Origin: Roseiarcus sp035656495
GTDB lineage: Bacteria; Pseudomonadota; Alphaproteobacteria; Rhizobiales; Beijerinckiaceae
Assembly (NCBI GenBank): GCA_035656495.1
Contig: DASRSL010000089.1
Span: forward strand, 62,001 to 126,000
DNA length: 64,000 nt
Reading direction: 5' to 3'
Shown here: positions 1-7,664 of the stretch, one piece after another
Position numbering within the stretch: position 1 is the stretch's first letter
How the letters are laid out: the number at the start of each line of letters is the position of its first letter
Program-made: the position numbers and the translations under genes
Notes under the pieces: model-generated
Database searches by the model: none
What the model saw: the letters and a program-made list of their open reading frames with translations, nothing else
What the model was told of the DNA's origin: nothing

Positions 1-1
1 G

Positions 2-367
2 GAGAACCCGGACCGTAGTGCGGAGAAGCTGCGAAGCGGGTTGGCGGTCCTGACCGGGATCGACGTCGCGGTGGTCATCAACGACAGTTTCGGGCGTCCC
101 TGGCGCCAGGGAACCGCCGGCGTCGCGATCGGCGTCGCCGGCTTACCGGCGCTGATTGATCTGCGCGGAAGGCCCGACCTCTTTGGCCGACAGCTCGAGG
201 TCAGCGTCATCGGTTTCGCGGATGAGGTTGCGGCCGCCGCCTCGCTCTTGATGGGTCAGGCGGACGAGGCGCTGCCGGCGGTGCTGATCCGCGGGTTGCG
301 CTGGTCCGCACCCGAGTCGACTGCGGCCAGTATCATTCGCTCCCCAAATGAGGATCTGTTTCGATGA
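2..367 (+). CDS. cofE: F420-0:gamma-glutamyl ligase CofE, C-terminal part (cut by window edge)
   Basis: CofE adds L-glutamate to F420-0 in the last steps of coenzyme F420 synthesis. The reading frame is open from base 2, so only the last ~121 residues are seen. The segment NDSFGRPWRQGTAGVAIGVAGL matches the conserved CofE 'SDTFGRPWR-G--DVAIG-AG' block, and the preceding NPDRSAEKLRSGL helix is also typical. The internal TTG at 41 is not the start. The stop codon overlaps the cofD start (ATGA), implying translational coupling in a cofE-cofD-cofC operon. The first half of the gene and its promoter lie outside the window. Confidence 0.9.
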   Translation, partial: ENPDRSAEKLRSGLAVLTGIDVAVVINDSFGRPWRQGTAGVAIGVAGLPALIDLRGRPDLFGRQLEVSVIGFADEVAAAASLLMGQADEALPAVLIRGLRWSAPESTAASIIRSPNEDLFR

Positions 368-1335
368 GTCGGGATCGAGTGGTTGCGTTGTCCGGAGGTG
401 TCGGCGGCGCCAAGCTCGCGCTGGGCCTCAGCCGGATCGTGCCGACGGACAATCTCCTCGTCGTGGCCAATATCGGCGATGATTTCGAGCATCTCGGCCT
501 GCATATCTCGCCGGACGCCGACACATTGATGTACACGCTTGCCGGTCTCGACAACACGAAGCTCGGATGGGGCCGGTGGGACGAGACGTGGTCGTTCATG
601 GAAACGCTTACGGCGCTCGGCGGCGAGGACTGGTTCCGCCTTGGCGATCGCGACCTCGCGGTCCATGTCGAGCGTACCCGTCGGCTGCGGCAGGGGGAGA
701 CTCTCTCCTCCGTCACCGCCGATTTCTGTCGCCGCTTCGGCGTGGATCCCCGCGTGCTGCCGGCGACGGACGATCGGTTGCGCACCAGATTGCGAACGGA
801 CGAGGGTTGGCTCGATTTCCAGGACTATTTCGTGCGCCTTCGGTGCCGCCCCGTCGTGCGGGCGATTGCCTTCGACGGCGCGGAGCGTGCGCGCCCTCAT
901 CCTGACCTTCTGACGGCCTTGCGCGACGAACGGTTGCGCGCCGTGATCATTTGCCCGTCCAACCCGTTCATCAGTGTCGAGCCCATTCTGGCGGCGCAAG
1001 GTATGCTTCAGGCTCTTTCCACCTGCGCAGCGCCGGTCGTCGCCGTTTCCCCAATTATCGGCGGCCGTGCGGTCAAGGGTCCGACAGCCAAAATGATGGC
1101 GGAACTCGGAATGACGCCGAGCGCTTCTGCGGTAGCTGAACGCTACGGCGGTCTGCTCGATGGTTTCGTCATGGATGTCGCAGACTCGGCGGAGGCGGCT
1201 CAGGTAGCGCCGAAGGTGACGCTTGCCCCCACGCTCATGACGAATCTTGCGGAGCGCGAGCAACTGGCTCGCGTCGTCCTTGAGGCGGCGGACGCGCTTG
1301 CGTCTTCGAAACGTGGCCGGGACCTCGGCGCGTGA
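364..1335 (+). CDS. cofD: 2-phospho-L-lactate transferase CofD
   Basis: CofD transfers a phospholactyl-type group (phospholactate, phosphoenolpyruvate or phosphoglycerate, depending on lineage) from its guanylylated donor to the deazaflavin Fo, giving F420-0. The 323-residue length is normal for the family. The N-terminus ALSGGVGGAKLALGL is the nucleotide-binding glycine loop. NIGDDFEHLGLHISPDADT is the Fo/metal site block and CPSNPFISVEPIL is the conserved central motif. The ATG overlaps the cofE stop and the gene's TGA overlaps the cofC GTG, so the three genes are tightly coupled. Which donor is used cannot be told from the sequence. Confidence 0.95.
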   Translation: MSRDRVVALSGGVGGAKLALGLSRIVPTDNLLVVANIGDDFEHLGLHISPDADTLMYTLAGLDNTKLGWGRWDETWSFMETLTALGGEDWFRLGDRDLAVHVERTRRLRQGETLSSVTADFCRRFGVDPRVLPATDDRLRTRLRTDEGWLDFQDYFVRLRCRPVVRAIAFDGAERARPHPDLLTALRDERLRAVIICPSNPFISVEPILAAQGMLQALSTCAAPVVAVSPIIGGRAVKGPTAKMMAELGMTPSASAVAERYGGLLDGFVMDVADSAEAAQVAPKVTLAPTLMTNLAEREQLARVVLEAADALASSKRGRDLGA

Positions 1336-2072
1336 CCGGCGTCTGGGCCGTCATACCCGTCAAGGAACTGGCGGACGCCAAGCAACGCCTGTCGTCATGC
1401 ATGAGCCCTGAGGAACGTCGTGCGCTCGCGACGATCATGCTCGAGGATGTGCTCGACGCCGTGAGCGCGGTCCGGCGGCTCGCCGGCGTGCTTGTCGTCA
1501 CGGTCGAACCGGTCGCGACATCGCTCGCCCAGCGCTACGGCGCGCGCATCGTCACCGAAGCCGCGCGAGAAGGCCATACCGGCGCGGTTGCGGCCGCTGC
1601 GCGCCTCCTCGCCCGCGAAGGCCAGGCAGGCATGATGACCATGCCCGGCGACATTCCGGGACTGTCGTCAGCCGAGATCGACGCGACGCTCGCCGCGCAT
1701 CGGGCTGCGCCCGCCTTCACCATCGTGCCGGCTCATGACGACCTCGGGTCGAACACGGTCGTCTGTTCGCCGCCGGATGTCGTTCTGCTGCGTTTCGGCG
1801 AAGACAGTTTCTACCCGCATCTCGACGCGGCGCGAGAGCGTGGAATCGACCCGCTCATCGTCCGCCAACCGGGGATCGGGATGGATATCGACCACCCCGT
1901 CGATCTCCTCGCCTTCCTGAGGATGTCCCCGCGCGCGCCCACGCGGACGCTTGCCTTCCTTGAACAATCGGGAATCGCCGCCCGCCTTCTGGCGACGAAG
2001 GAGGGTGTTGTTTTGGTCGAAGCAGCCCCTCGGCGTGGGCGAAGCGTAGATATACTTATTAATAGTGTATAA
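1332..2072 (+). CDS. cofC: 2-phospho-L-lactate guanylyltransferase CofC
   Basis: CofC makes the GDP-activated phospho-acid used by CofD. The 246-residue protein starts with a GTG (1332) that overlaps the cofD stop. It shows the nucleotidyltransferase start VWAVIPVKELADAKQRL, the acidic MTMPGDIPGL motif that binds metal and nucleotide, and SNTVVCSPP-----RFGEDSF, all typical of CofC/FbiD. The C-terminal tail (about residues 195 to 246) is longer than in minimal CofC proteins and has no motif I recognise. The gene is convergent with fbiC, with 95 bases between them. Confidence 0.92.
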   Translation: MTGVWAVIPVKELADAKQRLSSCMSPEERRALATIMLEDVLDAVSAVRRLAGVLVVTVEPVATSLAQRYGARIVTEAAREGHTGAVAAAARLLAREGQAGMMTMPGDIPGLSSAEIDATLAAHRAAPAFTIVPAHDDLGSNTVVCSPPDVVLLRFGEDSFYPHLDAARERGIDPLIVRQPGIGMDIDHPVDLLAFLRMSPRAPTRTLAFLEQSGIAARLLATKEGVVLVEAAPRRGRSVDILINSV

Positions 2073-2124
2073 AGAGAGCAAGCAACGGCTCGGAAATTGC
2101 GCTGCAACCCATTGAAATTGCCCA

Positions 2125-2150
2125 AAACGGGCTGGAAGACGCCCCCGTTT
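2125..2150. terminator. Stem-loop between convergent cofC and fbiC
   Basis: AAACGGG (2125-2131) pairs with CCCGTTT (2144-2150) in the gap between two convergent genes. There is only a short T run after the right arm and a short A run before the left arm, so it may act weakly in both directions. Seen by eye; no folding energy was calculated. Confidence 0.35.
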
Positions 2151-2167
2151 CCCCAGCAGGCGCCTGT

Positions 2168-4537
2168 CTATTCCGCCGCGACGACTTTCCGGGGCGGCGT
2201 CAAGGCGACTGGAGCCAGAGCGGCGGCGTTCATCGACGCCGCCTGCCGCTCCGCCGGAACCGGACCGTAGAGCGTGCTTCGCTGTTCCGGTATGCGCCCA
2301 AGCGACCGGATGAGCTCCTCCATGGCCTCAGGCGGAAATTCCTGCCCATGCTGAGTGCCCGCGGCGCGGGAGATGCTTTCGTTCATCAAGGTGCCGCCGA
2401 GATCATTGACGCCGGCCTTGAGGCACGCCGCCGCGCCTTGAGGTCCCATCTTTACCCAGGACGTCTGGATGTTCGTGATGTGGGGATTGAGCGCCAGCCG
2501 GGCTACCGCATGCATCAGCACGGCTTCCCGGAATGTCGGGCCGCGCCGGGCCATGCCTCGCAGATACATCGGCGCTTCCATGTGCACGAAGGGCAATGGC
2601 ACGAATTCCGTGAACCCTCCTGTCTCCACCTGCAAATCCCGCACGGCCAGCAGATGCCGGGCCCACGAAGTTGGATGCTCGACATGTCCGTACATGATCG
2701 TAGACGTCGTGCGCAGGCCAAGACCGTGCGCTGTCCTCACGACATCCAGCCACTCTGCCGTTTTCACCTTGTCCGCGCAGATTATGGCGCGCACCTCGTC
2801 GTCCAGGATCTCGGCGGCGGTGCCCGGCAAGGTGCCCAATCCAGCGCTCTTGAGCTGTGCCAGAAACGACCGGATGGGAATTCCAAGCGTCTTTGCGCCT
2901 TGTGTGACCTCGAGTGGCGAGAAGGCATGAATGTGCATGTCCGGAACCGCCGCCCTGATGGCGCGGCAGATGCCGAGGTACGTCTCGCCGGTGTAATCCG
3001 GATGGATTCCCCCCTGGAGGCAAACTTCGGTGGCGCCTCGCTCCCAGGCTTCGGTCCCGCGGCGCACGATTTCGTCGAGGGCGAGATCATAGGGCGCGCC
3101 GCGCAGCGCCTCGTGCGTCTTACCCTTGGAAAAGGCGCAGAACTGGCAACGATAGGAGCATATGTTGGTATAGTTGATGTTGCGGTTGACGACGTAGCGG
3201 ACAATGTCGCCGCTCGTCGCCCTCCGAAGCTCGTCGGCCGCGCCAACGACACGGCGGCAGTCCGCGTCGCGCGCCACGAACAGCCGTACGATCTCCGGCT
3301 CGTCCAGGCGAGCGCCGGCCTGAGCGTGTGCGATGATGCGCTCGATCGCCGAATCGACTGAATGGGCTTGGATCGCCGGCATTCGCGGAGCCACCCTCGT
3401 GCCCGGCGCCCAATCATCGTCGCGCGCCAAGCCCTCGGCGTCACTCAAACGGCGAACCTGCATAGCAATCTCGGGCGCCGACCACGTACCCAGATCCCGT
3501 GCGTACGAGGGATAGATCGGCAGGCGGGGCGCCAAGAGTTTGCCAGCAGCAGCCGTGCGCTCGGCAAGCTCCGTGATCGCCGGCCACGGCGCCTCTGGAT
3601 TCACGTGATCTGGAGTGACCGGCGAGATCCCGCCCCAATCATTGATCCCCGCCGCGATCAGCCGCGGATAGACGCCAGGCGACAAATTGGGGGGCGCCTG
3701 GATATTCATCGCGGGGCCCAGGATCAGGCGCGCGGCGGCGATGCTCCAGAGCAGGTCGTCCAGATCGGGCTCCGCGGCGCGAGCGAGCTTGGTGCCGGGC
3801 TTGGAGCGAAAGTTCTGAACGATGACCTCCTGGACATGTGCGAAACGGCGGTGCAGATCGCGGATGGCGAACAGAGCCTCCAGGCGCTCCGTGCGGGTCT
3901 CGCCGATGCCGATCAGAATGCCGGTCGTGAAAGGCACGCGCAGTTCACCAGCCAGTTGCAGAGTCTGAAGACGCGCCTCGGGCCGCTTGTCGGGCGAGCC
4001 GTAATGAACTCCGCCCTGTTCGCACAGCCGCGCGCTGAGCGATTCCAGCATAATGCCCTGACTGGCGGACACCGTCCGAAGGCCGGCCATCTCGGACCGG
4101 TTCATAACTCCGGGATTGGTGTGCGGCAGCAGTCCTGTCTCGCGCAGCACGAGCGCGCACATCGCCTGTAGATAGTCGATCGTTGATTCGTATCCGAGCG
4201 CGTCCAGCCCATCCCGGGCGGCGCGGTAGCGCACTTCAGGCTTATCGCCGAGCGTGAAGAGCGCCTCTGTGCAGCCCGCGGCCGCTCCCGCACGGGCGAT
4301 TGAGAGCACCTCGTCCGGCGATAGATAGGCAGGCCGCCCAGCACGTGGCCGTAGGGCAAAGGTGCAGTAATGGCAGACATCCCGGCAAAGATGTGTGAGC
4401 GGAATAAATACCTTGCGCGAATACGAGACGCGGCGGCCATGTCCCTCATCGCGCAGACGTCCTGCCTCATCGATGAGTCCCGCGAGCGGAGCGCGTTCAA
4501 GCCGAATCATCAGCGCGTCATCGCGCGAATCGTCCAT
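2168..4537 (-). CDS. fbiC: Fused CofG/CofH, Fo synthase (FbiC-type)
   Basis: This bifunctional radical-SAM enzyme joins tyrosine and 5-amino-6-ribitylaminouracil to make 8-hydroxy-5-deazaflavin Fo, the chromophore of F420. The protein is 789 residues. A first radical-SAM centre CRDVCHYC (Cys 51, 55, 58) marks the CofG half and a second, CSYRCQFC (Cys 460, 464, 467), marks the CofH half. The fusion is the form well known from actinobacteria and also found in F420-making proteobacteria. The frame stays open further upstream, but ATG 4537 is preferred: GAGG lies 8 bases ahead and the family-like sequence begins there. It lies downstream of the GntR gene, convergent with cofEDC. Confidence 0.95.
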   Translation of the reverse strand: MDDSRDDALMIRLERAPLAGLIDEAGRLRDEGHGRRVSYSRKVFIPLTHLCRDVCHYCTFALRPRAGRPAYLSPDEVLSIARAGAAAGCTEALFTLGDKPEVRYRAARDGLDALGYESTIDYLQAMCALVLRETGLLPHTNPGVMNRSEMAGLRTVSASQGIMLESLSARLCEQGGVHYGSPDKRPEARLQTLQLAGELRVPFTTGILIGIGETRTERLEALFAIRDLHRRFAHVQEVIVQNFRSKPGTKLARAAEPDLDDLLWSIAAARLILGPAMNIQAPPNLSPGVYPRLIAAGINDWGGISPVTPDHVNPEAPWPAITELAERTAAAGKLLAPRLPIYPSYARDLGTWSAPEIAMQVRRLSDAEGLARDDDWAPGTRVAPRMPAIQAHSVDSAIERIIAHAQAGARLDEPEIVRLFVARDADCRRVVGAADELRRATSGDIVRYVVNRNINYTNICSYRCQFCAFSKGKTHEALRGAPYDLALDEIVRRGTEAWERGATEVCLQGGIHPDYTGETYLGICRAIRAAVPDMHIHAFSPLEVTQGAKTLGIPIRSFLAQLKSAGLGTLPGTAAEILDDEVRAIICADKVKTAEWLDVVRTAHGLGLRTTSTIMYGHVEHPTSWARHLLAVRDLQVETGGFTEFVPLPFVHMEAPMYLRGMARRGPTFREAVLMHAVARLALNPHITNIQTSWVKMGPQGAAACLKAGVNDLGGTLMNESISRAAGTQHGQEFPPEAMEELIRSLGRIPEQRSTLYGPVPAERQAASMNAAALAPVALTPPRKVVAAE

Positions 4538-4742
4538 CGCAACCACCTCTTCACGCAGCCCGGCATGCATATGCGTCACGCTCGAGCGGACGGCGAATGA
4601 TGTGGCATCTCTATATGGTCGTTGCAATCCAGTTGGGATCGGGATGCTCATTGGCTTCAATGCGCTTTTTGCTGAAATAACGCACAGAACCTGAGGGAAG
4701 GCCAGCCAGCCCGCCTGCATTGTCGGGCTGGCGGACCGGCGA

Positions 4743-5540
4743 CTACGGTCCGTTTTCTCGCCGTCGCGCGCTCCCACGACGGAGCGATCCAAGCGTCGTC
4801 CTGCGGTGCGCGAGCAGATCGGAACGCATCGCGAAGCAATCCTTGATGTAGCGGATGTCCGCGACATAGATGGCGACGCCCTCGCGATCGATCAGCACGA
4901 GGTGGCAGTTGGCGGTCGGTTCGCCGAGGCCGATCTTGAGAAGCTCCGCCGTTTCCATGTCGGCGACGCCGATGGTCAGCGTTTGGTCGGCATGCGCAAT
5001 CTTGATGTCGCTCATCTCGACGATTTCGGGAAGCGCCGCTGTGCGGATGAAGCGCCTGGCGTCGCGGTCGTAGATCCTCCGGTCGAGATGAAGATTCACG
5101 ACCGAGAACGGTTCTCCGCTGTTGTATTGGACGCTGCGAAGAAAGACGTACGAGTGGGCCGGCCTGCCTTCGCCGTCACTCAGGGTTGGGGCCGCTGTAT
5201 TTTCGTCGATCTGGATCAGCTTGAGCACGTTGTTCCGGATGGAATCGATGAGGGAGTCGAAATCGGTGACGAGGTTGAGCCAGCGTTGCCTCTTCGAACG
5301 GCCGGAGACGAAAGTGCCGCGGCCCTGCCGAGCTTCGAGCAGGCCGTCCTTGCGCAGGAGTTCGATGCCCTGCCGGATCGTGACGCGCGCGACGGCGAAT
5401 TCCTTTTCGAGCTCCTGGAGCGTCGAAATTTTCTCACCTTCGACCCATTGTCCCGAATCGATGCGCTCCCGCATGACCGACGCTACCTGTACATAAAGAG
5501 GCGCGCGGCTCCGATCGAAGAGTTGGGTGAATTTGCTCAT
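4743..5540 (-). CDS. GntR family transcriptional regulator (HutC/UTRA type)
   Basis: The 265-residue protein has an N-terminal winged helix-turn-helix (about residues 10 to 75), with PLYVQVASVMRERI, EKEFAVARVTIRQGIELL and the RQGRGTFV wing typical of GntR. A C-terminal UTRA/HutC-like sensor domain follows (about 95 to 245: HSYVFLRSVQ, SGEPFSVVNLHLD, and a YVADIRYIKDCFAMRSDLL end). Proteins of this type usually repress a nearby catabolic operon and respond to a pathway metabolite. The longer open frame to 5666 is rejected because the domain starts at MSKFTQLF. It sits 97 bases downstream of the molybdenum hydroxylase genes on the same strand and is the likely regulator of this cluster. Confidence 0.9.
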   Translation of the reverse strand: MSKFTQLFDRSRAPLYVQVASVMRERIDSGQWVEGEKISTLQELEKEFAVARVTIRQGIELLRKDGLLEARQGRGTFVSGRSKRQRWLNLVTDFDSLIDSIRNNVLKLIQIDENTAAPTLSDGEGRPAHSYVFLRSVQYNSGEPFSVVNLHLDRRIYDRDARRFIRTAALPEIVEMSDIKIAHADQTLTIGVADMETAELLKIGLGEPTANCHLVLIDREGVAIYVADIRYIKDCFAMRSDLLAHRRTTLGSLRRGSARRRENGP

Positions 5541-5637
5541 GCGGATCGCCGGAGAATCGGATTCCTCATTCGGATATATTGCACCTTTGTTGGTCGATCC
5601 TTGATGCAACTTTGCGTCAACCAGCGCCCTTGCACCT

Positions 5638-6846
5638 TTAGGATCTCCCCAAAAGCGCCGCCACAAGGCGCCTGAAGCGATCGACGAGAACCGACATCAT
5701 CAGGGACCCCGCGTTGAACTCGCCGGCCATCTGGGGCGGCGGCGCGGCTTCGCCGGCGGCGTCGCTCGCAAGTCGGGTCTCAAGATTGGCGGCGAACGCC
5801 GCGGTCAAGCGGGTCGCGACGTCGCGGACGAGGCCGCTGCGGCTGAATTGGGCGAGAACGCCAGTCAGCGCGTAGCCGATCGAAAGGTCGACCTGCGTCG
5901 TCTCGGCGGTTGGGCCTTGCAGCACGGAATAGCGCACCGAACCCATGGTCTGGGACTGGCTGCGCTTGTCCTTTCCGGAGCCGACGATCTCGCCCGTGCG
6001 GGTGGACTCATCGCGCGCGATGCGGGCGACGCCATTGAACTCAGCCACCATCGGGCCGACTTTGACCCGCATGCGGCCGGCGGCCTCGCGGTCGGTTGGA
6101 TTTCCAGTCAGCGTGACGCCCGTCAGACAGCCGGCGACGTCCGCGACCCGCCCGAAGAAGGCCCAGACCGTGTCCGGTGGATGCTCGACCGTGAAACTCT
6201 GCGCGAGAATTGCCTGCGGGGCAAAGTCCAAAGGCGCAGTAGCCCCGGCTTCCTCCGGCGGCGCTTCGTGCTCAAGGGCCGCCGCGGGTCGAGTCGCGGC
6301 CGGCGCCGCGGCGCCGGCGTGGCCCGATCCTGCCGGGCCGAGGCGCTTGCGCCCGCCATCCGGGATCGCGGCGATGCCGCGTGCGCGCCGCGCCGCAAGC
6401 ACGGCCTGCGTCGCGCGAACGATGCCGACATAGCCTGTGCACCGGCAGAGGTTGCCGCTGAGCGCGACGCGAATATGGCGCTCGCTGGGCGCTTCCATCC
6501 GCAGGACGATGTCCCGCGCGCTGACCAGCATGCCCGGCGTGCAATAACCGCACTGGAGCGCGTGCTCGCGCTTGAATGCGTCGCGCAACTCCGCGGTGAT
6601 CTCGTCTCCTTCCAGGCCTTCGATCGTTGTCACGTCTGCGGATTCGCAAGCTGCGGCGAGCGCGATGCAGGAGCGCGCCGGAACGCCGTCGATCAAGAGC
6701 GTGCAGGCGCCGCAGACGCCGTGTTCGCACCCGACATGGGTTCCGGTAAGATTGTGCGTCTCCCGCAGGAAATCGGCGACGCTCGTGCGCGGCTCGACCT
6801 CGGCGCCGAGTATGCGGCCGTTTACGACGATCGAAACCGCCGTCAT
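5638..6846 (-). CDS. Molybdenum hydroxylase small [2Fe-2S] subunit fused to a CoxG domain
   Basis: Residues 1 to about 155 are a xanthine dehydrogenase/CO dehydrogenase small subunit. A plant-type ferredoxin cluster motif is present (CEHGVCGACTLLIDG plus a later Cys), followed by the second cluster motif CGYCTPGM ... CRCTGY. After a ~60-residue Ala/Pro-rich linker, residues from about 215 form a CoxG/SRPBCC domain (PPDTVWAFFGRVADVAGCLTGV, VKVGPMVAEFNGVARI). CoxG recruits the apoenzyme to the membrane and takes part in cofactor assembly in CO dehydrogenase systems. The start overlaps the FAD-subunit stop by 4 bases. Most hydroxylases keep CoxS and CoxG as separate genes, so the fusion is notable. 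Confidence 0.92.
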   Translation of the reverse strand: MTAVSIVVNGRILGAEVEPRTSVADFLRETHNLTGTHVGCEHGVCGACTLLIDGVPARSCIALAAACESADVTTIEGLEGDEITAELRDAFKREHALQCGYCTPGMLVSARDIVLRMEAPSERHIRVALSGNLCRCTGYVGIVRATQAVLAARRARGIAAIPDGGRKRLGPAGSGHAGAAAPAATRPAAALEHEAPPEEAGATAPLDFAPQAILAQSFTVEHPPDTVWAFFGRVADVAGCLTGVTLTGNPTDREAAGRMRVKVGPMVAEFNGVARIARDESTRTGEIVGSGKDKRSQSQTMGSVRYSVLQGPTAETTQVDLSIGYALTGVLAQFSRSGLVRDVATRLTAAFAANLETRLASDAAGEAAPPPQMAGEFNAGSLMMSVLVDRFRRLVAALLGRS

Positions 6847-7664
6847 TGGGTCAGCGCTCGTTCATGGGCGCGCGCCAAAGCAACGAAATGAACGCGGCGG
6901 TCGATAGGATCGCCGAGCCCGGCTCTGACCATCAAAGCTTCGACCGTGGATCTGTCGAAGCTCCCGTCGCCGGACAGCAAAGGCTTCGCGTCGGCGATCA
7001 CGATTGGTTTCGCCTCGGTCGCGGCGATCACGGCGCGGAATCTGTCGCGCTCGGCGTCGATCAGCACGGCGCCGATCGCCTGGGCGAGCTCACCGGGCTT
7101 GCGACAGACCTTGTAGTAGCCCCAGCGGGCCTTCGGCCCGAGCTTTGGCGCCCGCGCACTGACGAGAATCTCGTCGTGGCGGATGTCCGATTCCAGCGCG
7201 CCGAGTACGAAGGCCTCAAGAGCGACAGCCCGGAGACCGGTCGCGCCGCGCAATTCGACTGTCGCGCCCAACGCTGCGAGGATGGCAACCCAATCGGAGG
7301 CGGGATCGGCATGCGCGAGGCTGCCGCCAAGGGTACCCCGAGTGCGAACGGCGCGATAGGCGATACCGCTTGCGACGAAGGGCAGGGCGCCGCGTGTGAA
7401 GTCCGGGACGCGCAGATCCTCGATGTCGCTGTGAGAGACACAGGCGCCGATCGCGATCTCCGCGCCGCGATCTTCGAATCGGCAAAGCTCCGGGATGCCG
7501 GTAATGTCGACAAGCAGTCCAGGCCGCACGAGACGCATGTTGAGCAAAGGTCCGAGCGATTGGCCGCCGGCGAGGACCTTTGCGTTGCGCGCCTCATCGC
7601 TCAGGAGCTCCAGAGCCGCTTCGAAAGTGGACGGGCGGGCGTAGTCGAACTTGACCGGTTTCAC
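6843..7664 (-). CDS. Molybdenum hydroxylase FAD-binding middle subunit (CoxM-like)
   Basis: This 273-residue subunit carries electrons between the iron-sulfur subunit and the final acceptor through FAD. It shows the two FAD motifs of the family, AGGQSLGPLLNMR near residue 33 and TRGTLGGSLAHADPASDW near residue 108, with the usual C-terminal CO_deh_flav_C region. Both neighbours overlap by 4 bases (ATGA), so the three subunits are translationally coupled in the order large, middle, small. Confidence 0.93.
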   Translation of the reverse strand: MKPVKFDYARPSTFEAALELLSDEARNAKVLAGGQSLGPLLNMRLVRPGLLVDITGIPELCRFEDRGAEIAIGACVSHSDIEDLRVPDFTRGALPFVASGIAYRAVRTRGTLGGSLAHADPASDWVAILAALGATVELRGATGLRAVALEAFVLGALESDIRHDEILVSARAPKLGPKARWGYYKVCRKPGELAQAIGAVLIDAERDRFRAVIAATEAKPIVIADAKPLLSGDGSFDRSTVEALMVRAGLGDPIDRRVHFVALARAHERALTQ

